A stretch of DNA of 64,000 nucleotides from Bacteroidota bacterium (GTDB lineage Bacteria; Bacteroidota; Bacteroidia; Chitinophagales; Chitinophagaceae), in contig JAFDZS010000011.1 in NCBI GenBank assembly GCA_018266775.1, positions 379,245-443,244 on the forward strand. The letters run 5' to 3'. Shown here in pieces: positions 27,679 through 36,665 of this stretch (within the stretch, counting starts at the first letter, position 1; each line of letters opens with the position of its first letter). Below the pieces are notes generated by a model, which worked only from the letters and a program-made list of their open reading frames with translations, was not told where the DNA came from and searched no databases. Position numbers and translations under genes: made by a program.

Positions 27679-27807
27679 GATTGTTCAGGTTTTGATAGTA
27701 ACAAACAATTGCTGTACCAATTTGGTGCCAGCCAAATTACAACTTGTAATTTTAACGTAAGACGGAATTTTTCAGGGAAAGGTTTGCAGTGATAAAAGAA
27801 GCATATA

Positions 27808-28467
27808 TTATTCACCACGGCGGCGTGATTTTCGCTTGTCCCGGTATTTGAGAATGGGTACACGGCTTTCCACACCACGTAATAAACGGATAATATTTTT
27901 TTGATGGGTAAACACTACCAGTGCTGCAACGATCAATGCAAACAGGCGGTATAAAAATTCATGTTCATTCCAGATCCATAATACACCAATGGGTAAAAAC
28001 AACGCTGCAAAAATGGAACTGAGCGATACATAACGGGTAAAATATAATACCAGCAGAAAAACGCCTACGCAACTGATGGCTACAACAGGCTGCAAAGCGA
28101 GTATCATTCCAAAAAGTGTGGCTACGCCTTTACCGCCTTTGAAATTTGCATAAATGGGAAAGATATGACCTACCACCGCTGCCAACCCCAGGCCAATCAT
28201 AAAATTGGTGCGCTGCAACTCCGCATCGGTATTAAAATAATAAGGAAGAAAATTATACAGTCCAACGGCTACAGCTCCTTTTAAAATATCCAGGATCATT
28301 ACAATGGTGCCATATTTAGAACCCAGAACCCTGAATGTATTGGTGGCACCCATATTGCCGCTACCATAGTCGCGGATGTCCACACCAAAAAACCTTTTGC
28401 TGATGATTAATGCCGAAGGGATAGAACCAATTAGATATGCCAGGATAATGAAAAATAATTCCTTCAT
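27808..28467 (-). CDS. plsY: Glycerol-3-phosphate acyltransferase PlsY
   Basis: PlsY transfers the acyl group from acyl-phosphate to glycerol-3-phosphate, the first step of membrane phospholipid synthesis. The 219-residue membrane protein shows the three active-site loops: GSIPSALIISK, the GSGNMGATNTFRVLG box and FKGGKGVATLFG. The start at 28467 (MKELFFIILAYLIGSIPS) is preferred to an in-frame Met nineteen codons upstream. The C-terminus is a basic tail (KYRDKRKSRRRGE). prmA lies upstream on the same strand with a 100-bp gap. Confidence 0.95.
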   Translation of the reverse strand: MKELFFIILAYLIGSIPSALIISKRFFGVDIRDYGSGNMGATNTFRVLGSKYGTIVMILDILKGAVAVGLYNFLPYYFNTDAELQRTNFMIGLGLAAVVGHIFPIYANFKGGKGVATLFGMILALQPVVAISCVGVFLLVLYFTRYVSLSSIFAALFLPIGVLWIWNEHEFLYRLFALIVAALVVFTHQKNIIRLLRGVESRVPILKYRDKRKSRRRGE

Positions 28468-28569
28468 GCTGTGCTTGAGTTGAGTTGAACAAAACAAAAA
28501 TAATGAATTTTGGCTCCACTTCAATTATTTTAACCAAAATTGGTTAACAATTTCTTAACAGACTGGTGC

Positions 28570-29388
28570 TCATAGCTTTACCGCCAATATGCAGATCCAG
28601 TCCAGCTTTTGAGTGACTGCTGTAAAGCGCAATCCATTCGCTTTAAGCGCATCCGTCATAGCAGCCTTATCGCATGATAAAAATCCACTTAGGATAATAT
28701 GGCCACCTTTCTTCACTGATGCAGCAATGGATGCCATATTTTGCAATAACACGTTGAGGTTGATATTCGCAATGATGATATCATATTCACCCAATCCCTC
28801 CAATGAATTGGCTTTTTTTAACTCAATTTTTACCGCGTTATTGGTTAAAACATTTTCAGTTGCATTTTCAATACTCCAATCATCGTTATCAATAGCCAGT
28901 ATTTTTTCTGCTCCCATTTTTTCTGCCAAAATAGCCAGCACGCCTGTACCGGTACCAAAATCCAAAACAGATTTTCTTTGGAAATTTAATGCACGCATCT
29001 GTTCCACCACCAGGTAAGTGGTAGCATGGTGACCGGTGCCAAAACTCATTTTTGGGGTAATTTCAATTTCATACTGCACATCCACCACCGGTTGATGAAA
29101 GCCGGCCCTTATGGCAGCAAAATCCCCAATACGCACCGGTTCAAAACTGCTTTCCCATACTGCGTTCCAGTTTTGCGGGGCAATCAACGTAGTGTTATAC
29201 TGCATACCACTGCGAAAAAAAAGTGCATCCAATGCAACTTTATCAAATAAGTTTTCGGGTATATAAGCATAAAGCTCTGCGCCCTGTTCTTCAAAACCTT
29301 CATACCCCAAATCGTTCAGCACGGCAATCCATACTTCCTTTTGTTCCGGTGACCGGGGTGTAAATACTACCTGTACATAGTTGTTCAT
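28570..29388 (-). CDS. prmA: Ribosomal protein L11 methyltransferase
   Basis: PrmA methylates ribosomal protein L11. The 272-residue product has an N-terminal alpha/beta substrate-recognition domain and a class I methyltransferase domain: MSFGTGHHATTYL, VLDFGTGTGVLAILA (motif I), ILAIDNDDWSIENA and IIIANINLNVLL, where the NIN replaces the usual NPPY as in other PrmA enzymes. The protein is cytoplasmic. Upstream is a low-complexity stretch (29430-29500) of repeated 'attgattattga'. Confidence 0.93.
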   Translation of the reverse strand: MNNYVQVVFTPRSPEQKEVWIAVLNDLGYEGFEEQGAELYAYIPENLFDKVALDALFFRSGMQYNTTLIAPQNWNAVWESSFEPVRIGDFAAIRAGFHQPVVDVQYEIEITPKMSFGTGHHATTYLVVEQMRALNFQRKSVLDFGTGTGVLAILAEKMGAEKILAIDNDDWSIENATENVLTNNAVKIELKKANSLEGLGEYDIIIANINLNVLLQNMASIAASVKKGGHIILSGFLSCDKAAMTDALKANGLRFTAVTQKLDWICILAVKL

Positions 29389-29436
29389 GCCGCGAAGGTA
29401 TGAGGAAATAGTGATCAGATCATGTTATATCCTCCA

Positions 29437-29495
29437 GTCATTATTGATCATTGATTATTGATTATTGAACATTGATTATTGAGGATTGATTATCG
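29437..29495. repeat. Low-complexity 'attgattattga' tandem stretch
   Basis: Four to five imperfect copies of a 10-12 base AT-rich word occur in the divergent gap between prmA and the sigma factor gene. A similar wording appears at 46216-46250 before ribF. I see no coding potential in it. Confidence 0.6.
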
Positions 29496-29594
29496 GCTCT
29501 TCTTTTACCCCACTCATCATAATTCCCCAAAAAAAACTTGCATACTCTTTCCAACCTTTTTATCATTGGTTACTCTTAATACTGTAACACCGGA

Positions 29595-30146
29595 TTGACA
29601 GCTACAACACAAATACCAACTGCACTCGTACAACGTGCCGCCGGCGGTGATGCCGATGCCCAAACATGGCTGTATGTGCAGTTTAGTAAAGCAATGTTCA
29701 ATATCTGCATCCGGTTTACTGGTAACCATGCTTATGCTGAAGACTTGTTGCAGGAGGCATTTATAACTGCTTTTAAAAACCTGCATCAGCTAAAGCAACC
29801 CGAAGCATTTGGAGGATGGCTGAAGCAGATTGTAATACACACCTGCATACAGCAGTATAAAAAAAAGGTGCAGTGGGAAGAATGGGTGGCAGAAGATCAT
29901 GAAGATAGCATTGATGAACAGGAAGCATGGTGGCAGCATATCAGCCTTGCCGACCTGCACAGGGAAATCAAACAATTACCCGATGGATGCCGCCAGGTTT
30001 TTGTACTGTATGCCATGGAAGAGTATACACACCGAGATATTGCTGCGCACCTGGGCATCACTGAAGGCACGAGTAAAAGCCAGTATCACCGTGCAAGAAA
30101 AATATTAAGAGAAAAAATAACCGCACAACTGATCAGTAATGGATGA
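29595..30146 (+). CDS. ECF-type RNA polymerase sigma factor
   Basis: The 183-residue product has sigma region 2 (YAEDLLQEAFITAFKNLHQ, then FGGWLKQIVIHTCIQ) and region 4 (LPDGCRQVFVLYAMEEYTH, then DIAAHLGITEGTSKSQYHRA, the helix-turn-helix). It directs RNA polymerase to a small extracytoplasmic-response regulon. The start is a TTG at 29595: the nearest in-frame stop lies at 29577-29579 and no ATG or GTG lies between. The downstream gene overlaps its last eight bases and encodes a single-span membrane protein that is probably its anti-sigma factor. Confidence 0.92.
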   Translation: MTATTQIPTALVQRAAGGDADAQTWLYVQFSKAMFNICIRFTGNHAYAEDLLQEAFITAFKNLHQLKQPEAFGGWLKQIVIHTCIQQYKKKVQWEEWVAEDHEDSIDEQEAWWQHISLADLHREIKQLPDGCRQVFVLYAMEEYTHRDIAAHLGITEGTSKSQYHRARKILREKITAQLISNG

Positions 30147-30828
30147 ATTGAAAAAATACCTGCAGCAACACCGCCAAAAGATGGAAGAAGATACGCCATC
30201 AGCAAAAGTGCTGCAACAGGTTTTACAGCAATCTAAGCAGGTTAAAAAAACCGGTACACTGCGCCTGTTGTACCGTGTTGCGGCAGCAGCATGCATTGCC
30301 GCAGCTGGATTGTTCTGGTGGATGGGAAATCACCAGGAATCTGCCAGTGCAGTACGGCCTGTAGCTGCTGTTCCATCATTTCAGGTTCCGGCCCAAAAGC
30401 CGTTCGTGGCTATAAAGCCTGGCACAAGTGAAAGCATTGCGGCAACACCCAATATTACAGTAAAACAAAGCGCCACTTTTGCTGCGGAAACAGAACAGTT
30501 GGTACAATCCTTCTCGCATAATTATAACGAGCTGGTAAACCTGCAGCTGCAGCATATACGCAATACGCCGGTGTACACCGAAACTGCAGATTATTTTACT
30601 GATTTTAAATCGGCGCTTCAACAATCAGCACTCAACGAACAGTCCATCAGGTTCAGCATCCGTGACCACGGTCTTAATGATCAATTGCTGCAGCAATTGA
30701 TTGCCGTGTACCAGCAAAAGATCAACCTGTTGAAAGATTTGCAACGGGAGATCAACAAGATCAATTCCAAAGCAAAAGAGTTTAAGCAGCCCGGCGACTC
30801 GCTGGTGGCGCATTACATCAACATTTAA
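30139..30828 (+). CDS. Putative anti-sigma factor, single-span membrane protein
   Basis: The 229-residue protein overlaps the sigma factor stop by eight bases, which implies translational coupling. Residues 1-40 are charged and helical (cytoplasmic), a hydrophobic helix lies near 44-64 (LYRVAAAACIAAAGLFWWM), and the rest is an Ala/Pro/Gln-rich exterior part ending in a coiled coil (QINLLKDLQREINKINSKAKEF). No zinc-binding ZAS motif (HxxxCxxC) is seen in the cytoplasmic part. The role as an anti-sigma factor is inferred from position and topology only. Confidence 0.75.
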   Translation: MDELKKYLQQHRQKMEEDTPSAKVLQQVLQQSKQVKKTGTLRLLYRVAAAACIAAAGLFWWMGNHQESASAVRPVAAVPSFQVPAQKPFVAIKPGTSESIAATPNITVKQSATFAAETEQLVQSFSHNYNELVNLQLQHIRNTPVYTETADYFTDFKSALQQSALNEQSIRFSIRDHGLNDQLLQQLIAVYQQKINLLKDLQREINKINSKAKEFKQPGDSLVAHYINI

Positions 30829-30836
30829 TTATTGTC

Positions 30837-32750
30837 ATGAAAAAAACTATCATAATCATTTGTTCATTGTTCATTGCTTTGCCTATTGCAGCACAGGTTA
30901 TGTCCATTGATTCTGTAAAACACAAAACAGTTCAACCACGTAAAATTGCATTGTCAGCAGACCAGGTCAGGCACAATGATTCAGTCAGGTTGAAACTGGA
31001 TACGATTGAAAAAAAGATGCTCAAACTCAGGTTTGATATTGACTCGATGCAACGTACGCGGAAAAGAAGAAATGTACTGCTGCTGGATTCATTAAAAAGA
31101 ATAGACAGCAGTAATTACAAAACAAGCTATGATGTATACAAAAACAACGACTCTTTTTTAATTACAAAGCGGGATAGCCTGTACAAAGTGATGCGTAAAC
31201 TGAACACGGTGTCAGATTCATTGTCAAGGCTCCAAAACAAACAATCCCTGTACCAGCTGGATTCATTAAGAACACAAATGAACAAACTAAGAGCGGTGAA
31301 GAATCGTAGTTATGACAGCCTCTCTTCCCAATTATTTCAATCTTATCAATCGAAATACAAAACTTATAACGATTCCACACGTATTTGGTATGATGTGCAA
31401 AACCAGAAATGGGACTCTGCAAGAAAATTATACGGGCAGCAATTGAGAATGGTAAATGCACTGCGGAAAAAAGTGGGGCTTTCCCGCCAGCAATATGAAT
31501 TGTTCCGATCGCTCCCACGAATGAAGGCGATTTTAACTGACACGCTTACACTAAATAAGCGGATATTGGCAGTGCACCGCTATGACTCTTTAAAAAAGTT
31601 GCAGTATGTGCTGATGATCAGGCAGGACAGTCTGCGCCTGAAGACATTATTGCTTCAAAAAAAGGCATTGCAATTGCAAAGACTGCAAAGAGACACACTT
31701 AAACCATTAAAGAAGTTAAAAACCCGGATGGTTACATTATCTGTTCCCTGCCCGGATGGAACACCTGTTGTCATCAGGAATTATTACCGGGAAGTAATTG
31801 TGAAAACTATTGCCGGACAAAAATGCAACCTGAATTTGGCGGCAGAGGACGACATCCCTGGCTTAAATGATGCACGGGTACTCGAAAACAATGGTGTGGA
31901 AGTAGCCATTGCCAAAAACAGCATAGCCATCAACAGTAATGGAAAAAAATCTGTGGATGGACGTTTATTGGGAAGCCCCTGCGCTGCCCTCACAGTAGAA
32001 ATACCAGAAAATGCCCGGTTGCAAATACAGAATCATTTTGCCAAAAGCACGGTTGAAAATCCCATAGTGCAATTAAAAGCAGATTTGGATAATGGCGATT
32101 TGTTGATCAAAAATGCAGACTCCTTATTCATCACATCCAGATACAGTACCATCAGCGCTGGTGATATTAAGTTAGCCACAATCGATTTATCCGGCAGCCA
32201 TTTTAAGGCAGGAAATATTGATACCCTTTCGATAACATCAGACGCCTCCACTTTCAAAGCAGATGGTTGCGTGGCCATGCAGCTTAAAAGTTCCAACGAT
32301 AAGTTTATGGTGGACAATGTCGTTCGTGTTTCGGGCAACAAAAAATTCGGGATGCTTACCATTAACCAACTGAAAGAACAATTGATATTAACAGGTGTAA
32401 ATGCAGATATGCAGATCAACAGCATCACCAGCAATGCGCCTTTGATCAGCATTAATAATAAATTTGCCGACATGCAGTTGCCTGTTTACACACTTCCCAA
32501 CTATTCCATCCGTTATGCCGGAAGTTATACGGATGTGGACAAAGCCACTGCTGCTTATGCCCAAACCAGTAATACCAAAACTGCTGCAGGCTTAACGCAG
32601 GCCGTTTCAAAACAACCTGGTGGAATTGCAAACGGCAATCAATCCAGTAAGATCAATGCAAGTGTATTTGAAGCGAAAGCCGGAGATATCAATAAAAAGT
32701 ATACGAAAGTGGATATTGATTGTCAATTTTGTTCAGTGCGTTTTCAATAA
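30837..32750 (+). CDS. Large exported protein: helical N-half, beta C-half
   Basis: The 637-residue protein starts with a signal peptide (MKKTIIIICSLFIALPIAAQ). Residues about 25-310 are strongly helical and charged, with repeated Asp-Ser-Leu words (RKRRNVLLLDSLKRIDSS, LNTVSDSLSRLQNK), and look like a long coiled coil. From about 320 to the end the sequence becomes beta-rich with short repeated strands (AKSTVENPIVQLKADLDNG, DLLIKNADSLFITSRYSTI), like the right-handed beta-helix of DUF4097-type proteins. It is the third gene of the sigma operon, 8 bp after the anti-sigma gene. I do not recognise a function. Confidence 0.7.
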   Translation: MKKTIIIICSLFIALPIAAQVMSIDSVKHKTVQPRKIALSADQVRHNDSVRLKLDTIEKKMLKLRFDIDSMQRTRKRRNVLLLDSLKRIDSSNYKTSYDVYKNNDSFLITKRDSLYKVMRKLNTVSDSLSRLQNKQSLYQLDSLRTQMNKLRAVKNRSYDSLSSQLFQSYQSKYKTYNDSTRIWYDVQNQKWDSARKLYGQQLRMVNALRKKVGLSRQQYELFRSLPRMKAILTDTLTLNKRILAVHRYDSLKKLQYVLMIRQDSLRLKTLLLQKKALQLQRLQRDTLKPLKKLKTRMVTLSVPCPDGTPVVIRNYYREVIVKTIAGQKCNLNLAAEDDIPGLNDARVLENNGVEVAIAKNSIAINSNGKKSVDGRLLGSPCAALTVEIPENARLQIQNHFAKSTVENPIVQLKADLDNGDLLIKNADSLFITSRYSTISAGDIKLATIDLSGSHFKAGNIDTLSITSDASTFKADGCVAMQLKSSNDKFMVDNVVRVSGNKKFGMLTINQLKEQLILTGVNADMQINSITSNAPLISINNKFADMQLPVYTLPNYSIRYAGSYTDVDKATAAYAQTSNTKTAAGLTQAVSKQPGGIANGNQSSKINASVFEAKAGDINKKYTKVDIDCQFCSVRFQ

Positions 32751-32865
32751 GCCCAATTCATTAAAGTATAGCCATATTTTTTTTCATGAAACACTTTTTT
32801 GCACACAAATGCAGTCAGCCTGTGCCTTACTGCACCGCTTTTCCTCAAGGCGCTATTAAAGGTAA

Positions 32866-33027
32866 CCTGACCGCAAGCAAACTGCCAATGCATACAGGAA
32901 CATGATCTCCATTAATCAAACCAATACGTTGCCGCAGTATTTTATGCTTACTGCCACATATAATGTAAGGCCTTATGGCAGTGCAGCAAAAAAAGTAGGT
33001 GGCAGGGAGCGGTTATTTCTGTTTTAG
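32866..33027 (+). pseudogene. C-terminal remnant of an outer-membrane beta-barrel protein gene
   Basis: From the in-frame stop at 32863-32865 to the TAG at 33025-33027 the frame codes 53 residues. They read as a terminal pair of barrel strands: MISINQTNTLPQYFMLTATY, then NVRPYGSAAKKVGG and the end RERLFLF. Alternating hydrophobic residues and a Phe at the last position are typical of outer-membrane proteins, and the wording resembles the ends of TonB-dependent-type barrels in this group (from memory). Nothing upstream in the frame continues it, so it looks like the residue of a deletion or of a gene broken by rearrangement. Confidence 0.5.
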
Positions 33028-33054
33028 TTTTCTCAATACCAATAGCAGTGTTAC

Positions 33055-33085
33055 AAAGGAGGCAACCCAATGGTTGCCTTCCTTT
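33055..33085 (+). terminator. Terminator-like hairpin after the barrel remnant
   Basis: A 12-bp stem with one bulged base is followed by five T on the plus strand. No intact plus-strand gene ends nearby, so it probably belonged to the gene whose stub lies at 32866-33027; it may also stop the converging TPR membrane gene. Confidence 0.65.
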
Positions 33086-33110
33086 TTAAATTCTTTCAAT
33101 AGATTATTTT

Positions 33111-33866
33111 TTATACAGCCGGAGCATCTAATTTTTTCAGCGCTTCTCTTACCATACCAAACCAAACCTTGCTGTTGCGTTTTTGCACGCCTTCCAGGTG
33201 TGCGTATTCGCTTAAAATGTCCCGGTAAAATCTCCTGGCTTCCTCTGTACGGCGCAGGCGGATCATCATCTGCCCATAATGATACCGGCTTTCATAATTG
33301 GAAAAACGACCGTTCAGTTGTTTGAATTCATTTTCCGCGGCATCAATATGGCCGGTATAAGAAAGGGCAATGGCATAAATGGTATGGGCACGGGAACGGC
33401 TGAACTGCGGCAACCCGTACACTTCTTTGGCCAGGGGAAGAATATCATTAAACCGGTTTACCGTTGCATAAGCCTGTATCAATTGCATGATCACATGTTC
33501 ATGTGTGGTAAAATTACCTTTCAGACATTCTTCATATAAACCAATGGCCCGTTCAGTTTGCCCGGCATTCAGCAAAGCATCGGCAAGGGCCACTTTGTTT
33601 TTAAATGTATCGGCAAAACGCAGTTGTTCTTCCAGCTTCCGGATACTTCCTGACTGGTTAAACACAGTACCTATTCCTGACTGTACCCTGCCCATTTCAT
33701 TGCCCGTAAACATCTCGCTGAAAATGTAAATCAGGCATCCCACTACCGGGAAAAAAATGATCAACCATAACCAGTTGTACTGACTGCCTTTCCTGATACA
33801 ATGAATAGCACAAATAACCTGGAGTCCGATAGTAATGTAATAGATATACGGGTAATCAAAAAACAT
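33111..33866 (-). CDS. Membrane protein with TPR repeats
   Basis: The start at 33866 (MFFDYPYIYYITIGLQ) is preferred over an ATG eight codons upstream. Two hydrophobic segments near residues 5-25 and 35-52 (WLWLIIFFPVVGCLIYIFSE) form an N-terminal hairpin with the look of a phospholipase D nuclease N-terminal (PLDc_N) segment, and the rest is helical TPR-type: KVALADALLNAGQTERAIGL, RAHTIYAIALSYTGHIDAAE and SRYHYGQMMIRLRRTEEARR. The soluble part is on the cytoplasmic side if the ends of the hairpin are (inference). Function unknown. Confidence 0.78.
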   Translation of the reverse strand: MFFDYPYIYYITIGLQVICAIHCIRKGSQYNWLWLIIFFPVVGCLIYIFSEMFTGNEMGRVQSGIGTVFNQSGSIRKLEEQLRFADTFKNKVALADALLNAGQTERAIGLYEECLKGNFTTHEHVIMQLIQAYATVNRFNDILPLAKEVYGLPQFSRSRAHTIYAIALSYTGHIDAAENEFKQLNGRFSNYESRYHYGQMMIRLRRTEEARRFYRDILSEYAHLEGVQKRNSKVWFGMVREALKKLDAPAV

Positions 33867-33930
33867 AGGTTCCGCTGGTTGAGGTGGCAAAAATATGGAT
33901 TCGCAGCAATATTTTTCCCGTACAAATAAA

Positions 33931-33957
33931 AATACCGCAAGCTTAACCTGCGGTATT
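33931..33957 (-). terminator. Terminator of pnp
   Basis: A perfect 9-bp stem with a 9-base loop, followed on the minus strand by a T-rich tail, about 30 bp past the pnp stop. Confidence 0.8.
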
Positions 33958-33987
33958 GATTATTGTTGATAAGATATATTAAGCTTA

Positions 33988-36135
33988 TTATTCTCCTCCC
34001 TGTTGCGGCCTTGGCTGTTGTTCAGGTTTAGGCAGTAAAGCTTTACGGCTGAGTTTGAATTTGCCGGTTTTGGCATCAATATCCAGCAGTTTCACTTTTA
34101 CCTTATCGCCTTCTTTAAATATGCCGTTCATGGTTTCCAGGCGCTTCCAGCTGATCTCACTGATGTGCAGCAAACCTTCTTTCTTTGGCAGGAACTCTAC
34201 AAAAGCACCAAATTCTTTAATGCTCTTCACCGTTCCTTCATAAGTTTCACCAATAACGGGTACGGCTACCAGCCCTTTGATCCAGGCCAGTGCTTTTTCC
34301 ATACCTTCTTTTTGTGCAGAGAAGATGCTCACTTCACCCACATTATCCACTTCTTCAATATTGATGGTGGTTCCGGTTTCACGCTGAATTTCCTGTATCA
34401 CTTTACCGCCAGGCCCAATCACGGCACCAATGTACTCTTTATCGATAGTGATCTTCACCATACGTGGTGCATGTGGTTTCACATCCGGCCTTGGTGCTTC
34501 AATACAGTTGTACATCGCATCCAGTATATGCAGGCGGCCGGCACGTGCCTGGGCCAATGCCTGGCGCATAATATCCATACTTAAACCATCGACTTTAATA
34601 TCCATTTGCACACCGCAAATACCATCGCGGGTACCGGTTACTTTAAAGTCCATATCACCCAGGTGATCTTCATCACCTAATATATCTGTTAACACGGCAA
34701 ACTTCCCTTCTTTGGTGATCAATCCCATAGCCACACCACTTACGTGTTTGGGAATGGGTACGCCTGCATCCATCAGCGCCAGCGAGCCGGCACAAACAGT
34801 AGCCATAGACGAAGAACCATTACTTTCCAAAATGTCACTCACCACACGTACTGTATAGGCATATTCTTTACCCGGCATCATTTGTTTTAATGAACGCATG
34901 GCCAGGTTACCGTGGCCCACTTCGCGGCGGCCAACACCCCGCATCATTTTCACTTCACCGGTAGAGAATGGTGGGAAATTATAGTGAAGGATGAATTTGG
35001 CATAATCAGATTTGAAAGCGGTTTCAGTAAGCAGTTCATCCAGTGGTGTACCGAAGGTTACCGTGGTAAGCGATTGTGTTTCGCCCCTGGTGAATAAGGA
35101 TGAACCGTGCGGGGTTGGTAACAAATCTGTTTCCATTGACAACGGACGGATATCTTCCAGTCCGCGGCCATCAAGCCTTTTACGGTCGTTCAGGATCATA
35201 TCACGAACCACATTGTATTGCAGTTCGCCATAATAATGGCCAATCAGGCCTTTATCTTCATCCGGTAATTCTTCTCCCAAAAATGTTTTTAATTCTGTTT
35301 TTAATGCATCGAATGCTGCTGACCTTTCATGTTTTGCTGATGCAGAAGCCGCAATGGCATACATTTTATCTTTTGCAAACGCAACGATCTTTTCGTTCAG
35401 TTCTTCATTGCGGTATGGTTTAGTGTATTCTCTTTTTGCTGTGATGCCTGCTTTATCCCGCAGCTCTGCCTGTGCTTTGATCTGGATGCGGATGGCATCA
35501 TGGGCAATTTCCAAAGCTTTCACCAAATCTTCTTCCTGGCATTCTTTGGCCTCACCTTCCACCATCATGATATTTTTTTCAGTGGCGGCAATCACAAATT
35601 CAAGCTCTGCGCCATCTAATTGTGAGCGGGTGGGGTTGATAATGTATTCGCCATTTTTACGGGCAATACGCACTTCCGAAATGATCTCCATAATGGGAAT
35701 ATCAGAAACGGCGAGTGCAGCAGATGCGGCCAAACATGCTAAAGAATCCGGCAGCACTTCGGCATCAGAAGAAATGAGGGTAACCAACACCTGTACATCG
35801 CAGAAATAATCTTCCGGAAATAAAGGCCTCAGTGCCCTGTCGATCAAACGTGAGGTTAAAATTTCATAATCATTCAGGCGGGCTTCCCTTTTAAAGAATG
35901 AACCTGGAATGCGGCCTGCAGAAGCAAATTTTTCCTGGTAATCTACAGACAGCGGGAAAAAGCTTTGCCCTTCTTTGGGTTCTTTATTGGCAACCACTGT
36001 TGCCAAAATAATATTGTTGCCCTGGCGCACGGTAACTGCACCATCGGCCTGGCGGGCTAATTTGCCGGTTTCAATAGTAACCATCCGGCCTCCGCCTATG
36101 TCGAACGTAACTGATTTTGGTTGTAATACTGACAT
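33988..36135 (-). CDS. pnp: Polyribonucleotide nucleotidyltransferase (PNPase)
   Basis: PNPase degrades RNA 3' to 5' by phosphorolysis and is part of the RNA decay machinery. The 715-residue protein has two RNase PH domains (DEKAALR-type GQSFFPLSVDYQEKFASAG early, and GRGLEDIRPLS with ETQSLTTVTFGTPLDE later), a KH domain with IGAVIGPGGKVIQEIQ, and an S1 domain from about residue 630 (GETYEGTVKSIKEFGAFVEF). Catalytic-region residues HGNLAMRSLK and GDEDHLGDMDFKVTGT are present. It lies downstream of rpsO on the same strand, the arrangement known from many bacteria, with a 12-bp hairpin in between. Confidence 0.97.
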   Translation of the reverse strand: MSVLQPKSVTFDIGGGRMVTIETGKLARQADGAVTVRQGNNIILATVVANKEPKEGQSFFPLSVDYQEKFASAGRIPGSFFKREARLNDYEILTSRLIDRALRPLFPEDYFCDVQVLVTLISSDAEVLPDSLACLAASAALAVSDIPIMEIISEVRIARKNGEYIINPTRSQLDGAELEFVIAATEKNIMMVEGEAKECQEEDLVKALEIAHDAIRIQIKAQAELRDKAGITAKREYTKPYRNEELNEKIVAFAKDKMYAIAASASAKHERSAAFDALKTELKTFLGEELPDEDKGLIGHYYGELQYNVVRDMILNDRKRLDGRGLEDIRPLSMETDLLPTPHGSSLFTRGETQSLTTVTFGTPLDELLTETAFKSDYAKFILHYNFPPFSTGEVKMMRGVGRREVGHGNLAMRSLKQMMPGKEYAYTVRVVSDILESNGSSSMATVCAGSLALMDAGVPIPKHVSGVAMGLITKEGKFAVLTDILGDEDHLGDMDFKVTGTRDGICGVQMDIKVDGLSMDIMRQALAQARAGRLHILDAMYNCIEAPRPDVKPHAPRMVKITIDKEYIGAVIGPGGKVIQEIQRETGTTINIEEVDNVGEVSIFSAQKEGMEKALAWIKGLVAVPVIGETYEGTVKSIKEFGAFVEFLPKKEGLLHISEISWKRLETMNGIFKEGDKVKVKLLDIDAKTGKFKLSRKALLPKPEQQPRPQQGGE

Positions 36136-36217
36136 ATTAATAAGGTATGAAGTGATTACTGGCAGGTTTTATTCAATAGCCGCAATCACCGATGAAGTAA
36201 TGTGTAACCAATGCAAT

Positions 36218-36249
36218 AATTCCCAACTGAAACTATACAGTTGGGAATT
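36218..36249. promoter_or_regulatory. 12-bp hairpin between rpsO and pnp
   Basis: The arms 36218-36229 and 36238-36249 are perfect inverse complements with an 8-base loop. There is no T tract on the minus strand, so it is not a standard terminator. In enterobacteria an RNase III site between rpsO and pnp controls PNPase levels; a similar processing role is possible here (inference). Confidence 0.5.
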
Positions 36250-36276
36250 AAGCTATAATTACATGATTGGAATAAT

Positions 36277-36549
36277 TTATTTACGCAGTCCTAATTTTTC
36301 AATTAAAGCCCTGTAACCGGTAAGGTCATGTTTGCTGAGGTAGGTTAACAGGCGTTTGCGCTGGCCAACCATTTTCATCAAACCTCTCTGGGACGAGAAA
36401 TCTTTTTTGTTAGACTTTAAGTGGTCTGAAATAGAATTGATACGTTCTGTGAGTAAAGCGATCTGGCCCTCGATAGAACCTGTGTTAGTGGTTTTTCCAC
36501 CAAACGTTGCAAAAATGTTCGCTTTTTTTTCGATTGTTAAATAAGGCAT
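36277..36549 (-). CDS. rpsO: 30S ribosomal protein S15
   Basis: The 90-residue product carries the family signatures: [20 protein letters not shown] and [20 protein letters not shown] with the loop [18 protein letters not shown]. It binds 16S rRNA and the frame ends in LIEKLGLRK. The ATG at 36549 gives MPYLTIEKK; the frame is open for 45 codons further upstream, but this is the normal start. The Thr/Ile-rich beginning fits the Bacteroidota form. Confidence 0.97.
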   Translation of the reverse strand: MPYLTIEKKANIFATFGGKTTNTGSIEGQIALLTERINSISDHLKSNKKDFSSQRGLMKMVGQRKRLLTYLSKHDLTGYRALIEKLGLRK

Positions 36550-36599
36550 CTCTTTGTTTTTTAATAACGTCTTTGTTATAGTTTCTTTTTTTATCGGCG

Positions 36600-36607
36600 C
36601 AAAAGTA
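36600..36607 (-). promoter_or_regulatory. -7 promoter element upstream of rpsO
   Basis: The minus strand reads TACTTTTG, an exact TAnnTTTG match, about 50 bases before the rpsO ATG. The leader of about 45 nt is long enough for an S15 autoregulation structure, which I cannot confirm. Confidence 0.5.
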
Positions 36608-36665
36608 CATAAAAAAACGGTTTTTCCGTGGTGGATTGCGGATTTTTTTTGAATATTGCCAATAT

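Larger units (their letters stand above)
32751..33110. other. 360-bp gap holding an outer-membrane protein gene stub
   Basis: No complete gene is present. A stretch at 32866-33027 keeps the C-terminal end of an outer-membrane beta-barrel protein (see that entry), followed by a hairpin at 33055-33085. A 39-codon open frame from 32786 to about 32905 has no features that support it as a gene. Confidence 0.6.

Noticed and set aside
32786..32905. 39-codon open frame starting at ATG 32786
   Set aside because: No promoter, signal peptide or family motif; the barrel remnant in another frame explains the coding-like sequence just after it.
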